Below are positions 1 to 5,289 of a stretch of 5,484 nt of DNA, piece by piece; position 1 is the first letter of the stretch; the number at the start of each line of letters is the position of its first letter. Origin of the DNA: a bacterium SM23_31 (GTDB lineage: Bacteria; SM23-31); contig LJUD01000241.1 of assembly GCA_001304035.1 (NCBI GenBank), positions 1-5,484 of the forward strand, given 5' to 3'. The position numbers and the translations under genes are program-made. The notes under the pieces are model-generated. The model worked only from the letters and a program-made list of their open reading frames with translations. It was not told the DNA's origin and did not search any database.

Positions 1-181
1 GCAGGACTCCCCTGGTAACAAAAAGGGCGTCGCAGTATGGAAGAATCGGCTCGATGGTTTCGCCCGGTTTTTCCAAACAACGGGTGGGACCTTGAAAATA
101 TCCATGGTCTATGGGTAAAAAGAAACAATGTCCGTCACTTTGAAAGAGCCGGCTTAACCGGTTTTTAATTCCCCAGTCCAT
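1..181 (-). CDS. LsrF/DhnA-type class I aldolase, N-terminal part (gene runs off the left edge)
   Basis: The reverse strand from the ATG at 179-181 encodes 60 residues before the window ends. They begin MDWGIKNRLSRLF and contain LPIDHGYFQGPT (residues 22-33) and, at the edge, a VTRGVL stretch. This matches the N-terminus of the LsrF/DhnA class I aldolase family: E. coli LsrF has a very similar DWGMxxRLSRIF, then AFDHGYFQGPT, then CTRGIL. LsrF itself is a cytoplasmic thiolase that cleaves phosphorylated AI-2 (3-hydroxy-5-phosphonooxypentane-2,4-dione). Relatives include DhnA-type fructose-bisphosphate aldolases. The protein starts directly at the DWG motif, so it lacks the roughly 30-residue N-terminal extension of the enterobacterial enzyme. 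The start is fixed by a strong Shine-Dalgarno, and no other ATG lies in frame before the upstream stop. The Schiff-base lysine lies outside the window. No other lsr gene is visible, so a role in AI-2 breakdown is not shown. The family call is firm; the substrate is open. Confidence 0.88.
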   Translation of the reverse strand, partial: MDWGIKNRLSRLFQSDGHCFFLPIDHGYFQGPTRCLEKPGETIEPILPYCDALFVTRGVL

Positions 182-188
182 TTTGCGT

Positions 189-196
189 ACCTCCTT
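189..196 (-). promoter_or_regulatory. Strong Shine-Dalgarno of the aldolase gene
   Basis: Read on the minus strand, this is AAGGAGGT, a full-length match to the anti-Shine-Dalgarno. It lies 7 nt before the ATG at 179-181. It decides the start codon and suggests efficient translation. It is the strongest ribosome binding site in the window. Confidence 0.85.
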
Positions 197-230
197 GATC
201 AACGTTATCAGGTTAGAAAATTTGTTTAGT

Positions 231-251
231 AATCAGCTATCAGCGGTCAGC
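231..251. repeat. Three-copy tandem heptamer NNTCAGC
   Basis: Three consecutive 7-nt units, aatcagc, tatcagc and ggtcagc, each end in TCAGC (GCTGANN on the other strand). Short GCTGA-type arrays of this look occur as dispersed intergenic repeats in various environmental bacteria; that statement is from general memory and was not searched. The array lies in the upstream region of the aldolase gene, about 50 nt from its start codon, so it may sit in the promoter or 5' leader. No convincing sigma70 promoter for the aldolase was found around it. Confidence 0.55.
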
Positions 252-298
252 CAAAAACAAAACATAAAACGGATGGTATCCTGTATTATCAATCCCGT

Positions 299-335
299 AG
301 GAACCCCGAGTACTCGGGGCAGCGTTTTCGTTCCT
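299..335. repeat. Perfect 16-bp palindrome inside a larger inverted repeat
   Basis: Positions 304-319 read CCCCGAGTACTCGGGG, a perfect palindrome. As RNA it could fold into a 6-bp GC-rich stem with a GTAC loop. It is bracketed by AGGAA (299-303) and TTCCT (331-335), which can pair as an outer stem. It lies 34 nt or more downstream of the stop codon of the 72-residue gene, so it could end that transcript. However, on the minus strand only TTCC follows, with no run of T, so an intrinsic terminator is not well supported. It could instead be a REP-like dispersed element or a dyad binding site. Confidence 0.6.
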
Positions 336-368
336 CTCTCGCTGAGCTAAATATATAACGGATTAATG

Positions 369-587
369 TTATTTTTCAGCTTCGGGTCTGACAATCAAAT
401 AGCCTTTGTCTATCAACCAATGATGAAATTGATAGGCTGAATACCTGCAATCCGTTTTACATATCTCTCTTATTTTTTCATATTCTTCAGAGCCCTGTTT
501 TTGAATGTCCAGCTCCAACTGTACCGGACACTTCACGTCTTTACAGAATTCCCTCCGTTTATAATCCACATATCCCGTGATTGGCAT
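369..587 (-). CDS. Small four-cysteine protein of unknown function (72 residues)
   Basis: I do not recognise an established function for this protein. It is soluble and charged, with no signal peptide or membrane segment. It has exactly four cysteines in two pairs: C15-x4-C20 (EFCKDVKC) and C43-x3-C47 (ICKTDC). The pairs are joined by a charged, probably helical segment (residues 23-42). After the second pair comes an aromatic/histidine-rich stretch, YQFHHWLIDKGYLIV (residues 52-66). Two cysteine pairs in such a short protein suggest a bound metal (zinc or an iron-sulfur cluster), but neither spacing matches a standard CxxC zinc ribbon or ferredoxin motif. A modest GGGAAG lies a few bases before the ATG, and a sigma70-like promoter is placed sensibly upstream. 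That, together with the non-random composition, argues for a real gene. It appears to be monocistronic, with gaps of 187 nt to the aldolase and 273 nt to the porin-like gene. Confidence 0.78.
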   Translation of the reverse strand: MPITGYVDYKRREFCKDVKCPVQLELDIQKQGSEEYEKIREICKTDCRYSAYQFHHWLIDKGYLIVRPEAEK

Positions 588-627
588 GGTTCTTCCCGCT
601 TACTTATTAGTCTCATAATTGTTTGTA

Positions 628-655
628 TTTATACATAACACTACTTTTGTGTCGA
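628..655 (-). promoter_or_regulatory. Putative sigma70-type promoter for the 72-residue gene
   Basis: On the minus strand, TCGACA (650-655) serves as the -35 and TATAAA (628-633) as the -10, separated by 16 nt. Each hexamer matches the consensus at five of six positions. The -10 ends about 40 nt before the ATG, leaving a short leader. The 16-nt spacing and TATAAA -10 are the same as in the promoter proposed for the RND gene. A small hairpin (CCGTC-AACA-GACGG, 677-690) lies just upstream of the -35. No experimental support is available. Confidence 0.45.
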
Positions 656-860
656 AAGAGTTATATGCTGGTAAAGCCGTCAACAGACGGATTGTAATAA
701 TGAGAAATAAAATTCATTCCGGTTAGTTCTCCCCAAAGCAATGGTCCGGCGAAAAACATTCATAAAGTAATAGATGTATTCCATTTTTTCAAGCGATTAA
801 TATTTTAGGATTATTTTAATTTTTGGTTATTCAAATGTAAATTTTACGAACAATGCAGGA

Positions 861-1889
861 TTAGTATCTAAAATACACCGTCAATCTGGGAATGATGTCT
901 GAGCCCGGCTTAACGCCGTTATCGGCTTTATCATACAGGACAATTTCTGCGTTGGGGATTATGCTTATGTCTTTAACGAGCCTGAGGTCCAGTCCCGCAA
1001 CAATAAGATGTGAGCTTGCCCTCGGGTCAAAAGGAATATAGGGTATATCCGCTCCTTCGGGATTCGGGTCGAAATTTCGGTCATACCGTGCAAAACCCCA
1101 AACTTTTTCAACTAATTCTCCCGCACCAAAAACAGAAAATATTTGCAGAACATTATCGTCTGTGTTCGGTCCCACACGGCGTGCTTGGCGTGCAAAAATC
1201 GCACCCGTACGGTATTTTGCGCGGTTCAAGCATACTAAGCCTAACAGTGTAAATCGCCTTTTACCAAGAGGACGATCATTAATATCGATACAACCCTCGA
1301 TGATATAATCGGATGCAGGATGCAGAGCAAGAGCAAGAGAAATCTTTTTCCCCTTGCCTGTTTCGGAATAGTATCCGCTGCCATTACCTGCCATGAAATG
1401 GTAACTTATTATTTCATTTGAACCGAGAACACCTTTAAAGGCTATGCCGAAGTCGCGGGATTGATTAAACCGGTGCAGGTATAACGGAGTCCTCTCTACA
1501 GGACGGTATCCCCAGAACTTTTCCGCATCAGCTCCTATCGGCGAGCGTGAGATGCCGAAAAGTATTTCGTGATTATTATGCGACCACTTTAGATATGCTT
1601 CCTTTACAAACGGAATCATTTTATCGCTCGAGGTAAAATCCCCCGCACTCCTTATATCAAGTTTCACATTGGCGGAAAATCCATTATCCAGTTTTTTGTC
1701 AAATGTCAAATAAATACGCCTGAACCAGAATGCATTTTCACCTTCAATCGAATCGTCGTGGTTTTTCAACATTACGTAGTAATCACCAAATATGAGACCC
1801 GATATGTTTACATTATCCTGCGCATATCCCGATGCCGCAAATAGCACGATAAACAAAAGCATCGCCGGTTTTTTCATGAAAGTTACCAT
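861..1889 (-). CDS. Porin-like outer-membrane beta-barrel protein with signal peptide
   Basis: This 342-residue protein begins with a classic Sec signal peptide: K6-K7, a hydrophobic core at about residues 9-19 and a likely signal peptidase I site, GYA|QD, after A23. The rest alternates polar and hydrophobic/aromatic residues in short strands separated by Gly/Asn/Asp turns, with no long hydrophobic helix. It ends in RLTVYFRY, a C-terminal strand with the aromatic last residue expected for BAM-dependent barrels. The FWFRRIYLTFDKKL stretch (residues 54-67) followed by a NVKLDI strand is typical in style of phosphate-selective-porin-like (OprP/OprO-type) proteins, but I cannot name a substrate. 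The length fits a 14- to 16-strand barrel. The start at 1889 is preferred because AAGGA lies 7 nt upstream. An internal Met at residue 5 would give a more typical MKK start but lacks a ribosome binding site. It is divergent from an RND exporter, so a shared export role is possible but not shown. No clear terminator follows it. Confidence 0.82.
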   Translation of the reverse strand: MVTFMKKPAMLLFIVLFAASGYAQDNVNISGLIFGDYYVMLKNHDDSIEGENAFWFRRIYLTFDKKLDNGFSANVKLDIRSAGDFTSSDKMIPFVKEAYLKWSHNNHEILFGISRSPIGADAEKFWGYRPVERTPLYLHRFNQSRDFGIAFKGVLGSNEIISYHFMAGNGSGYYSETGKGKKISLALALHPASDYIIEGCIDINDRPLGKRRFTLLGLVCLNRAKYRTGAIFARQARRVGPNTDDNVLQIFSVFGAGELVEKVWGFARYDRNFDPNPEGADIPYIPFDPRASSHLIVAGLDLRLVKDISIIPNAEIVLYDKADNGVKPGSDIIPRLTVYFRY

Positions 1890-1896
1890 AGTAGAT

Positions 1897-1901
1897 TCCT
1901 T
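1897..1901 (-). promoter_or_regulatory. Shine-Dalgarno that decides the porin-like start
   Basis: On the minus strand this is AAGGA, 7 nt before the ATG at 1887-1889. The competing ATG four codons downstream (Met5) has no comparable site. This supports the longer signal peptide beginning MVTFMKK. Confidence 0.6.
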
Positions 1902-1942
1902 ACTAATTATACGTTGATGTTACCTGCCGGTTTTTGGCAAAA

Positions 1943-1948
1943 ATTATA
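1943..1948 (-). promoter_or_regulatory. Candidate -10 box of the porin-like gene
   Basis: The minus strand carries a perfect TATAAT here, ending 53 nt before the start codon. No good -35 lies at 16-18 nt (ACTTTT at 17 nt is poor), so it would need an activator or is a chance match in AT-rich DNA. A second TATAAT at 1906-1911 sits too close to the ribosome binding site to be useful. A small inverted repeat (TGCC/GGCA, about 1924-1938) lies in the would-be leader. Confidence 0.3.
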
Positions 1949-2118
1949 CTTGTCGTAATCTTGTAAAAAGTATTTTTTGATTCCTGAAATATAACTGAAA
2001 TAATCCCAATCTCAAACAAAAAACCGAACAAATTAGTTTAAATCCTTGCTTGCATTGTAATATTGCATTATATTTTGCTTTCATGTTACAAATTGGATTT
2101 CTATAGACAGGCAATAGA

Positions 2119-2146
2119 TTGACAGGCTGTATGCAAATGTTATAAA
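2119..2146 (+). promoter_or_regulatory. Strong sigma70-type promoter for the RND exporter gene
   Basis: A perfect -35 TTGACA (2119-2124) and a -10 TATAAA (2141-2146) are separated by 16 nt, with a TG at 2138-2139 forming an extended -10 (TGTTATAAA). Transcription should start near 2153, leaving a leader of about 93 nt before the ATG. The heptamer GACAGGC overlaps the -35 and recurs 15 nt upstream. That spacing could fit a direct-repeat operator, but with two short copies this may be chance. Confidence 0.6.
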
Positions 2147-2245
2147 TGTTTTGTAAGGAACGTTTCAACTCCTTTTTTATGGAGCCGGCAGCGGGGGAGT
2201 CAAGAGCACTGTACTATTTCCACATCCAAAGAGAAAGTAATTATT

Positions 2246-5002
2246 ATGCGTGAGAAAATATTTAAGTGGATTGCAAGAACAACCTACAAAAGGTTTATTC
2301 CGGTATTCATCATCTGTCTTGGATTGACCGTTATTTTCGGCGTTTTGTCTTCAAAAATCCGCATAGAAACAACCTGGCGGTCGATGCTCCCCACCGGGCA
2401 CGATTCGGTAAAAAACTTCGAAAAAGTGCTGGATGAATTCGGCACAGCTACACAAATCATCGTGGCAATTGACGGAGCGGATAAAGAAACCGTTGTTCGC
2501 GCTGCCCACGAATTAGCGCCGCTGCTTAAAGAAGTCCAGCTTCAAGGAAGTCTCTTTTTAGGTCTGAGCGGGATGGAAGCGCCGGATACCGAAAATTCCG
2601 GTCCGAAAGAAATAGAGTACGTTGTTAAGCGCATTGAATTCCAATATGATACTGCGTTCGTTGCGCGGCATGGTTTTATGCTCGAAAAAGCCAAAAATCT
2701 CGAAAAAGAGGCGGTTTTGTTCACCGATTATAACCTCGTTCCATACATGGAACATATCAATGACGTATTAGAAAGCCAGTACGTGCAGGATACAGATAAC
2801 CTGACAAAACAGGAAAAAGAAGCAGTCCGGGGTCTGGACGGTATGTATCAATTTTTGGATGTTATGTATGATTTCGCTAAAGGTGAAATATCCGATGACA
2901 CTGCAATTCAAAAAGCTGTGGATGCCATGACTATCGGCGACGGCTATTACCTGTCGACCGACAAAAAAATGCTCCTGATGTTTATAACTCCGACGATGTC
3001 CGCTGATGAAATCGAACCTACCGTAACAGGTGTAAATAACCTTGAAGCAGCAATCCGGCAGTACAATCTGCAGCATCCCGAAATACATGTCGGCATGACC
3101 GGAATGCATGTTGTGCTGCGGGATGAAATGGAATCGGGAATGGAAGATACTATAAGGAATCTATTTGTCGCGCTTGCTGTAATTCTTATCGTGTTTATTA
3201 TATCATTTAGAATGCTCAGCGGTCCGCTGCTTGCTATGATAGTCCTGATTGCAGGTATTACATGGGATACGGGGCTTGCCTACATCTTTATCGGTCGTTT
3301 GAATATTCTTACGGCAACGTGTGCCGTTATACTGCTTGGATTAGGGGTCGATTATGCAATCCATATAATCTCGGCTTATACCGAATTCCGGCACAAGGGT
3401 AAATCCATAGAAGAAGCGCTGTATGAAACATTTACCAGAATCGGTGCCGGATTGGTTACCGGCGCCGTAACGACGGCGGTTGCATTTCTATCGCTCATTT
3501 TTACATCCTACCCAGCCTTCCGGGAGTTTGGCTTTGTGGTAGGTACAGGTATTCTCTGCTGCCTGCTTGCGTCGCTGTTTTTCCTTCCGTCACTGCTTGT
3601 CATCAAAGATAAGATGTGGGGAGCAATTCGCAGTGGTCATCAACTTAAACAGGTCGATCTGGAGTTTAAAATATTGGGTACAATCACCGGGAAAATTGCA
3701 GCGCACCCAAAGACTACGTTCATCTCATCCGCATTTCTAACGATTCTATTTGTTCTCTTTATTCCTTATGTGCGCATGAATAAAAATTACATGGATATGG
3801 AACCGGAAGGGCTTGAATCTGTGAGACTCCAGCGTGAAATCCCGAAGCGGTTTAATATGTCTCCCGACAATATGCTGGCGATGGTGAATTCACTTGAGGA
3901 AGCAGACCGCCTGACCGACCTTTTAAATGAACGCCCGACCGTCGGGTTTGTTGAATCGATTGCCGACTACCTGCCCGTACAGGAAAAGCAAAAAGAGCGC
4001 ATTCCACATATTCAAAAAATTGCCGCCGCACAGCAAAACCTTCCCTCCTCACGTTCGATTAATAAAAATGCACTCATTGAACAGCTTGAGCGGTATAATA
4101 TGAATCTTATCGAAATGTCGGATTTAGCGTTTATCGGCGGGCTGGATAAGGTCTTCGATAAAACGAATTTTTATCTCGGTCTGAATGAAGAAGGCGACCA
4201 GGTGGGCATTAACAGGGTTGTGGAATTCATTGAAACAATCGAAACTGATCCCGAAGCCGTTGCGCATTTGCAGGATTTTCAGCGTGTTTTCATCCCGATC
4301 ATGGCACGGCGGGTGCAATCCATGGCAAATCCAACACCGATAACGCTTGATATGATACCCGAAAGCATCAGGGAACGGTTCGTGAGCGAAAACGGCGAGT
4401 ATTTTTTAGTGAACATTTATTCAAAAAAGGACATCTGGGACGGTCTTTTTACGAGCCCGCTCCTCAGTACCGTTATTCGCGACGTACCCGGCGTAACCGG
4501 CTCCCCGGTTTTCATGAAGGCAATGATAGAAATAGCCAAGGAAGAAGGTAGATTCGCATTTATATTAACGTTTGTTGCATTCCTAATCATCCTGTTTATA
4601 GACTTTCGAAGTATAAAAATCACTCTTTTTGCTCTTTTTCCGCTGTGTATTGCGCTTGTCTGGATGGTTGGAATTATGGGATTGACCGGTTTCCCGTTTT
4701 CTATCGTCAATATTATGGGTCTGCCGCTTATTCTCGGTATCGGCATAGATGACGGCGTGCATATCATACACCGCTACCTCGTGGAAGGAAGGGACAAACT
4801 CCGCTACTCAATATCCAGCATAGGCAAGGCGATAACACTCACAACTATTACGACCATGCTTGCGTTCGGTTCGTTAATTCCATCCATATATCGCGGCTAT
4901 GCGAGCCTGGGCATCCTGGTAACACTCGGCATCGGGCTGTGTTTCTTCACTTCTATTTTTGTTCTGCCGGCATTTTTGAACAGATTCGTTAAGACACGGT
5001 GA
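2246..5002 (+). CDS. MMPL/RND-superfamily exporter (12 TM segments)
   Basis: This 918-residue inner-membrane protein shows the duplicated RND layout. TM1 is at about 17-35, then a periplasmic loop (about 36-304), TM2-TM6 (about 305-322, 327-350, 354-377, 400-420, 427-453) and TM7 (about 489-509). A second periplasmic loop (about 510-769) is followed by TM8-TM12 (about 770-912). TM4 carries GLGVDYAIH (365-373) and TM10 carries GIGIDDGVH (831-839), the paired Asp motifs used for proton coupling in MMPL/RND transporters. The family (predicted RND exporters, COG1033/MMPL, including the hopanoid transporter HpnN) typically moves lipids or other hydrophobic molecules using proton motive force. The substrate here is unknown, and no adaptor (membrane fusion) gene is present. 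The ATG has only a weak purine-rich site (AGAGAAAG) upstream. A 24-codon open frame (2179-2253) overlaps its start, which could couple translation. It is divergent from a porin-like gene and convergent with a superoxide dismutase gene. There is no frameshift or truncation. The family call is firm; an HpnN-type role is only one option. Confidence 0.93.
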   Translation: MREKIFKWIARTTYKRFIPVFIICLGLTVIFGVLSSKIRIETTWRSMLPTGHDSVKNFEKVLDEFGTATQIIVAIDGADKETVVRAAHELAPLLKEVQLQGSLFLGLSGMEAPDTENSGPKEIEYVVKRIEFQYDTAFVARHGFMLEKAKNLEKEAVLFTDYNLVPYMEHINDVLESQYVQDTDNLTKQEKEAVRGLDGMYQFLDVMYDFAKGEISDDTAIQKAVDAMTIGDGYYLSTDKKMLLMFITPTMSADEIEPTVTGVNNLEAAIRQYNLQHPEIHVGMTGMHVVLRDEMESGMEDTIRNLFVALAVILIVFIISFRMLSGPLLAMIVLIAGITWDTGLAYIFIGRLNILTATCAVILLGLGVDYAIHIISAYTEFRHKGKSIEEALYETFTRIGAGLVTGAVTTAVAFLSLIFTSYPAFREFGFVVGTGILCCLLASLFFLPSLLVIKDKMWGAIRSGHQLKQVDLEFKILGTITGKIAAHPKTTFISSAFLTILFVLFIPYVRMNKNYMDMEPEGLESVRLQREIPKRFNMSPDNMLAMVNSLEEADRLTDLLNERPTVGFVESIADYLPVQEKQKERIPHIQKIAAAQQNLPSSRSINKNALIEQLERYNMNLIEMSDLAFIGGLDKVFDKTNFYLGLNEEGDQVGINRVVEFIETIETDPEAVAHLQDFQRVFIPIMARRVQSMANPTPITLDMIPESIRERFVSENGEYFLVNIYSKKDIWDGLFTSPLLSTVIRDVPGVTGSPVFMKAMIEIAKEEGRFAFILTFVAFLIILFIDFRSIKITLFALFPLCIALVWMVGIMGLTGFPFSIVNIMGLPLILGIGIDDGVHIIHRYLVEGRDKLRYSISSIGKAITLTTITTMLAFGSLIPSIYRGYASLGILVTLGIGLCFFTSIFVLPAFLNRFVKTR

Positions 5003-5010
5003 AATATTTT

Positions 5011-5036
5011 GACAGGATGAACAGGATGACAAGGAT
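5011..5036. repeat. Short tandem repeat of ACAGGATGA-type units
   Basis: Two exact copies of ACAGGATGA (5012-5020 and 5021-5029) are followed by a degenerate CAAGGAT, starting 9 nt after the RND stop codon. Arrays of this form (ACAGGATNA repeated, often next to gene ends) are familiar to me as dispersed intergenic elements in diverse environmental bacterial genomes; this is from memory, without a search. Function is unknown. Confidence 0.6.
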
Positions 5037-5096
5037 AAAAATTTACTTTTTATTTTGTACACGCTGCCAAAAAAGCCTGATAAGATAATGAAAAGC

Positions 5097-5124
5097 AGGG
5101 ATTTGTTATCAAATCCTTGTTTGT
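5097..5124 (+). terminator. Candidate terminator hairpin after the RND gene
   Basis: GGATTTG (5099-5105) pairs perfectly with CAAATCC (5110-5116) around a TTAT tetraloop. An A-T pair and a G-T wobble extend the stem to 9 bp. The tail is TTGTTTGT, T-rich but interrupted. It lies about 95 nt downstream of the stop codon. The AT-rich stem makes it a modest intrinsic terminator at best. The reverse strand lacks a T tail (only CCCTGC follows), so it would serve only the rightward gene. Confidence 0.35.
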
Positions 5125-5157
5125 GCGGCATTGATTTTATATCAACGCAATCATACC

Positions 5158-5234
5158 GTAGAGACGCATGGCGATGCGTCTCATTTTCATTGTACGATAT
5201 GTTTGATACGAGACGCATCGCCATGCGTCTCTAC
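5158..5234. repeat. 77-bp nested inverted repeat (25-bp perfect arms), MITE/REP-like
   Basis: The arms 5158-5182 and 5210-5234 are perfect reverse complements over 25 nt, separated by a 27-nt AT-rich spacer. Each arm is itself a hairpin: GAGACGCAT pairs with ATGCGTCTC across a GGCG loop (9-bp stem). The element could therefore form one long stem or two stem-loops in mirror orientation. The outer ends read GTAGAG...CTCTAC. No open reading frame belongs to it, and no target-site duplication is visible in the flanks (CATACC on the left, AGGGAT on the right). It resembles the BIME/REP arrangement of paired palindromes or a small non-autonomous element. Dispersed palindromes ending in GTAGAGACG are familiar from other bacteria, but copy number in this genome cannot be judged here. 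Confidence 0.8.
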
Positions 5235-5255
5235 AGGGATAGTGGTGTTTCGGTT

Positions 5256-5281
5256 CAGGGGCGTTTCTTGAAACGCCCCTG
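5256..5281. repeat. 26-bp near-perfect palindrome at the superoxide dismutase 3' end
   Basis: CAGGGGCGTTTC (5256-5267) pairs with GAAACGCCCCTG (5270-5281) across a TT, giving a stem of 11-12 bp with a small loop. It begins 8 nt past the stop codon of the superoxide dismutase gene and could block or terminate its transcript. On the minus strand no T run follows it. On the plus strand the only T run (5295-5300) is 13 nt further on and inside the gene. It is better called a REP-like palindrome with possible terminator or mRNA-stabilising effect. Confidence 0.65.
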
Positions 5282-5289
5282 CTGTTTGC

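Larger units (their letters stand above)
1890..2245. other. Divergent intergenic region between the porin-like and RND genes
   Basis: This 356-nt spacer separates two divergently transcribed envelope genes and is AT-rich in its left two thirds. It holds the candidate -10 of the porin-like gene (1943-1948) and the strong rightward promoter of the RND gene (2119-2146). Two short direct repeats are also present: TTGCATT at 2050-2056 and 2063-2069 (13-nt period), and GACAGGC at 2106-2112 and 2121-2127 (15-nt period), the latter overlapping the -35. The last 90 nt are the GC-richer leader of the RND gene. An open frame on the minus strand (1944-2168) has no ribosome binding site, lies in promoter DNA and is not called. 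Confidence 0.6.

Noticed and set aside
677..690. Small hairpin CCGTC-AACA-GACGG as an operator
   Set aside because: A 5-bp stem is expected by chance, and it lies outside the proposed promoter with no second copy.
588..860. Additional small gene or terminator between the porin-like gene and the 72-residue gene
   Set aside because: No open frame with a ribosome binding site and no GC-rich hairpin with a T tail was seen. The GTAAA/TTTAC dyad at about 837-847 is AT-only and too short.
1010..1252. 80-codon open frame on the plus strand
   Set aside because: It is antisense to the porin-like gene, which has a coherent signal peptide and beta-barrel pattern, and is a shadow of that gene.
1944..2168. 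74-codon open frame on the minus strand in the divergent spacer
   Set aside because: It has no ribosome binding site, overlaps the strong rightward RND promoter and has a biased, low-information composition in AT-rich DNA.
2542..4767. Several 60-116 codon open frames on the minus strand inside the RND gene
   Set aside because: All are antisense to a continuous 918-codon gene with clear RND motifs and show no motifs or start signals of their own.
5158..5234. CRISPR array
   Set aside because: There are only two repeat copies, in opposite orientation and with one spacer, and no cas genes are present, so it is an inverted repeat element.
5256..5281. Classical intrinsic terminator for the superoxide dismutase gene
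   Set aside because: The stem is strong, but on the minus strand no T run follows, so it is reported as a palindromic repeat with only a possible terminator effect.
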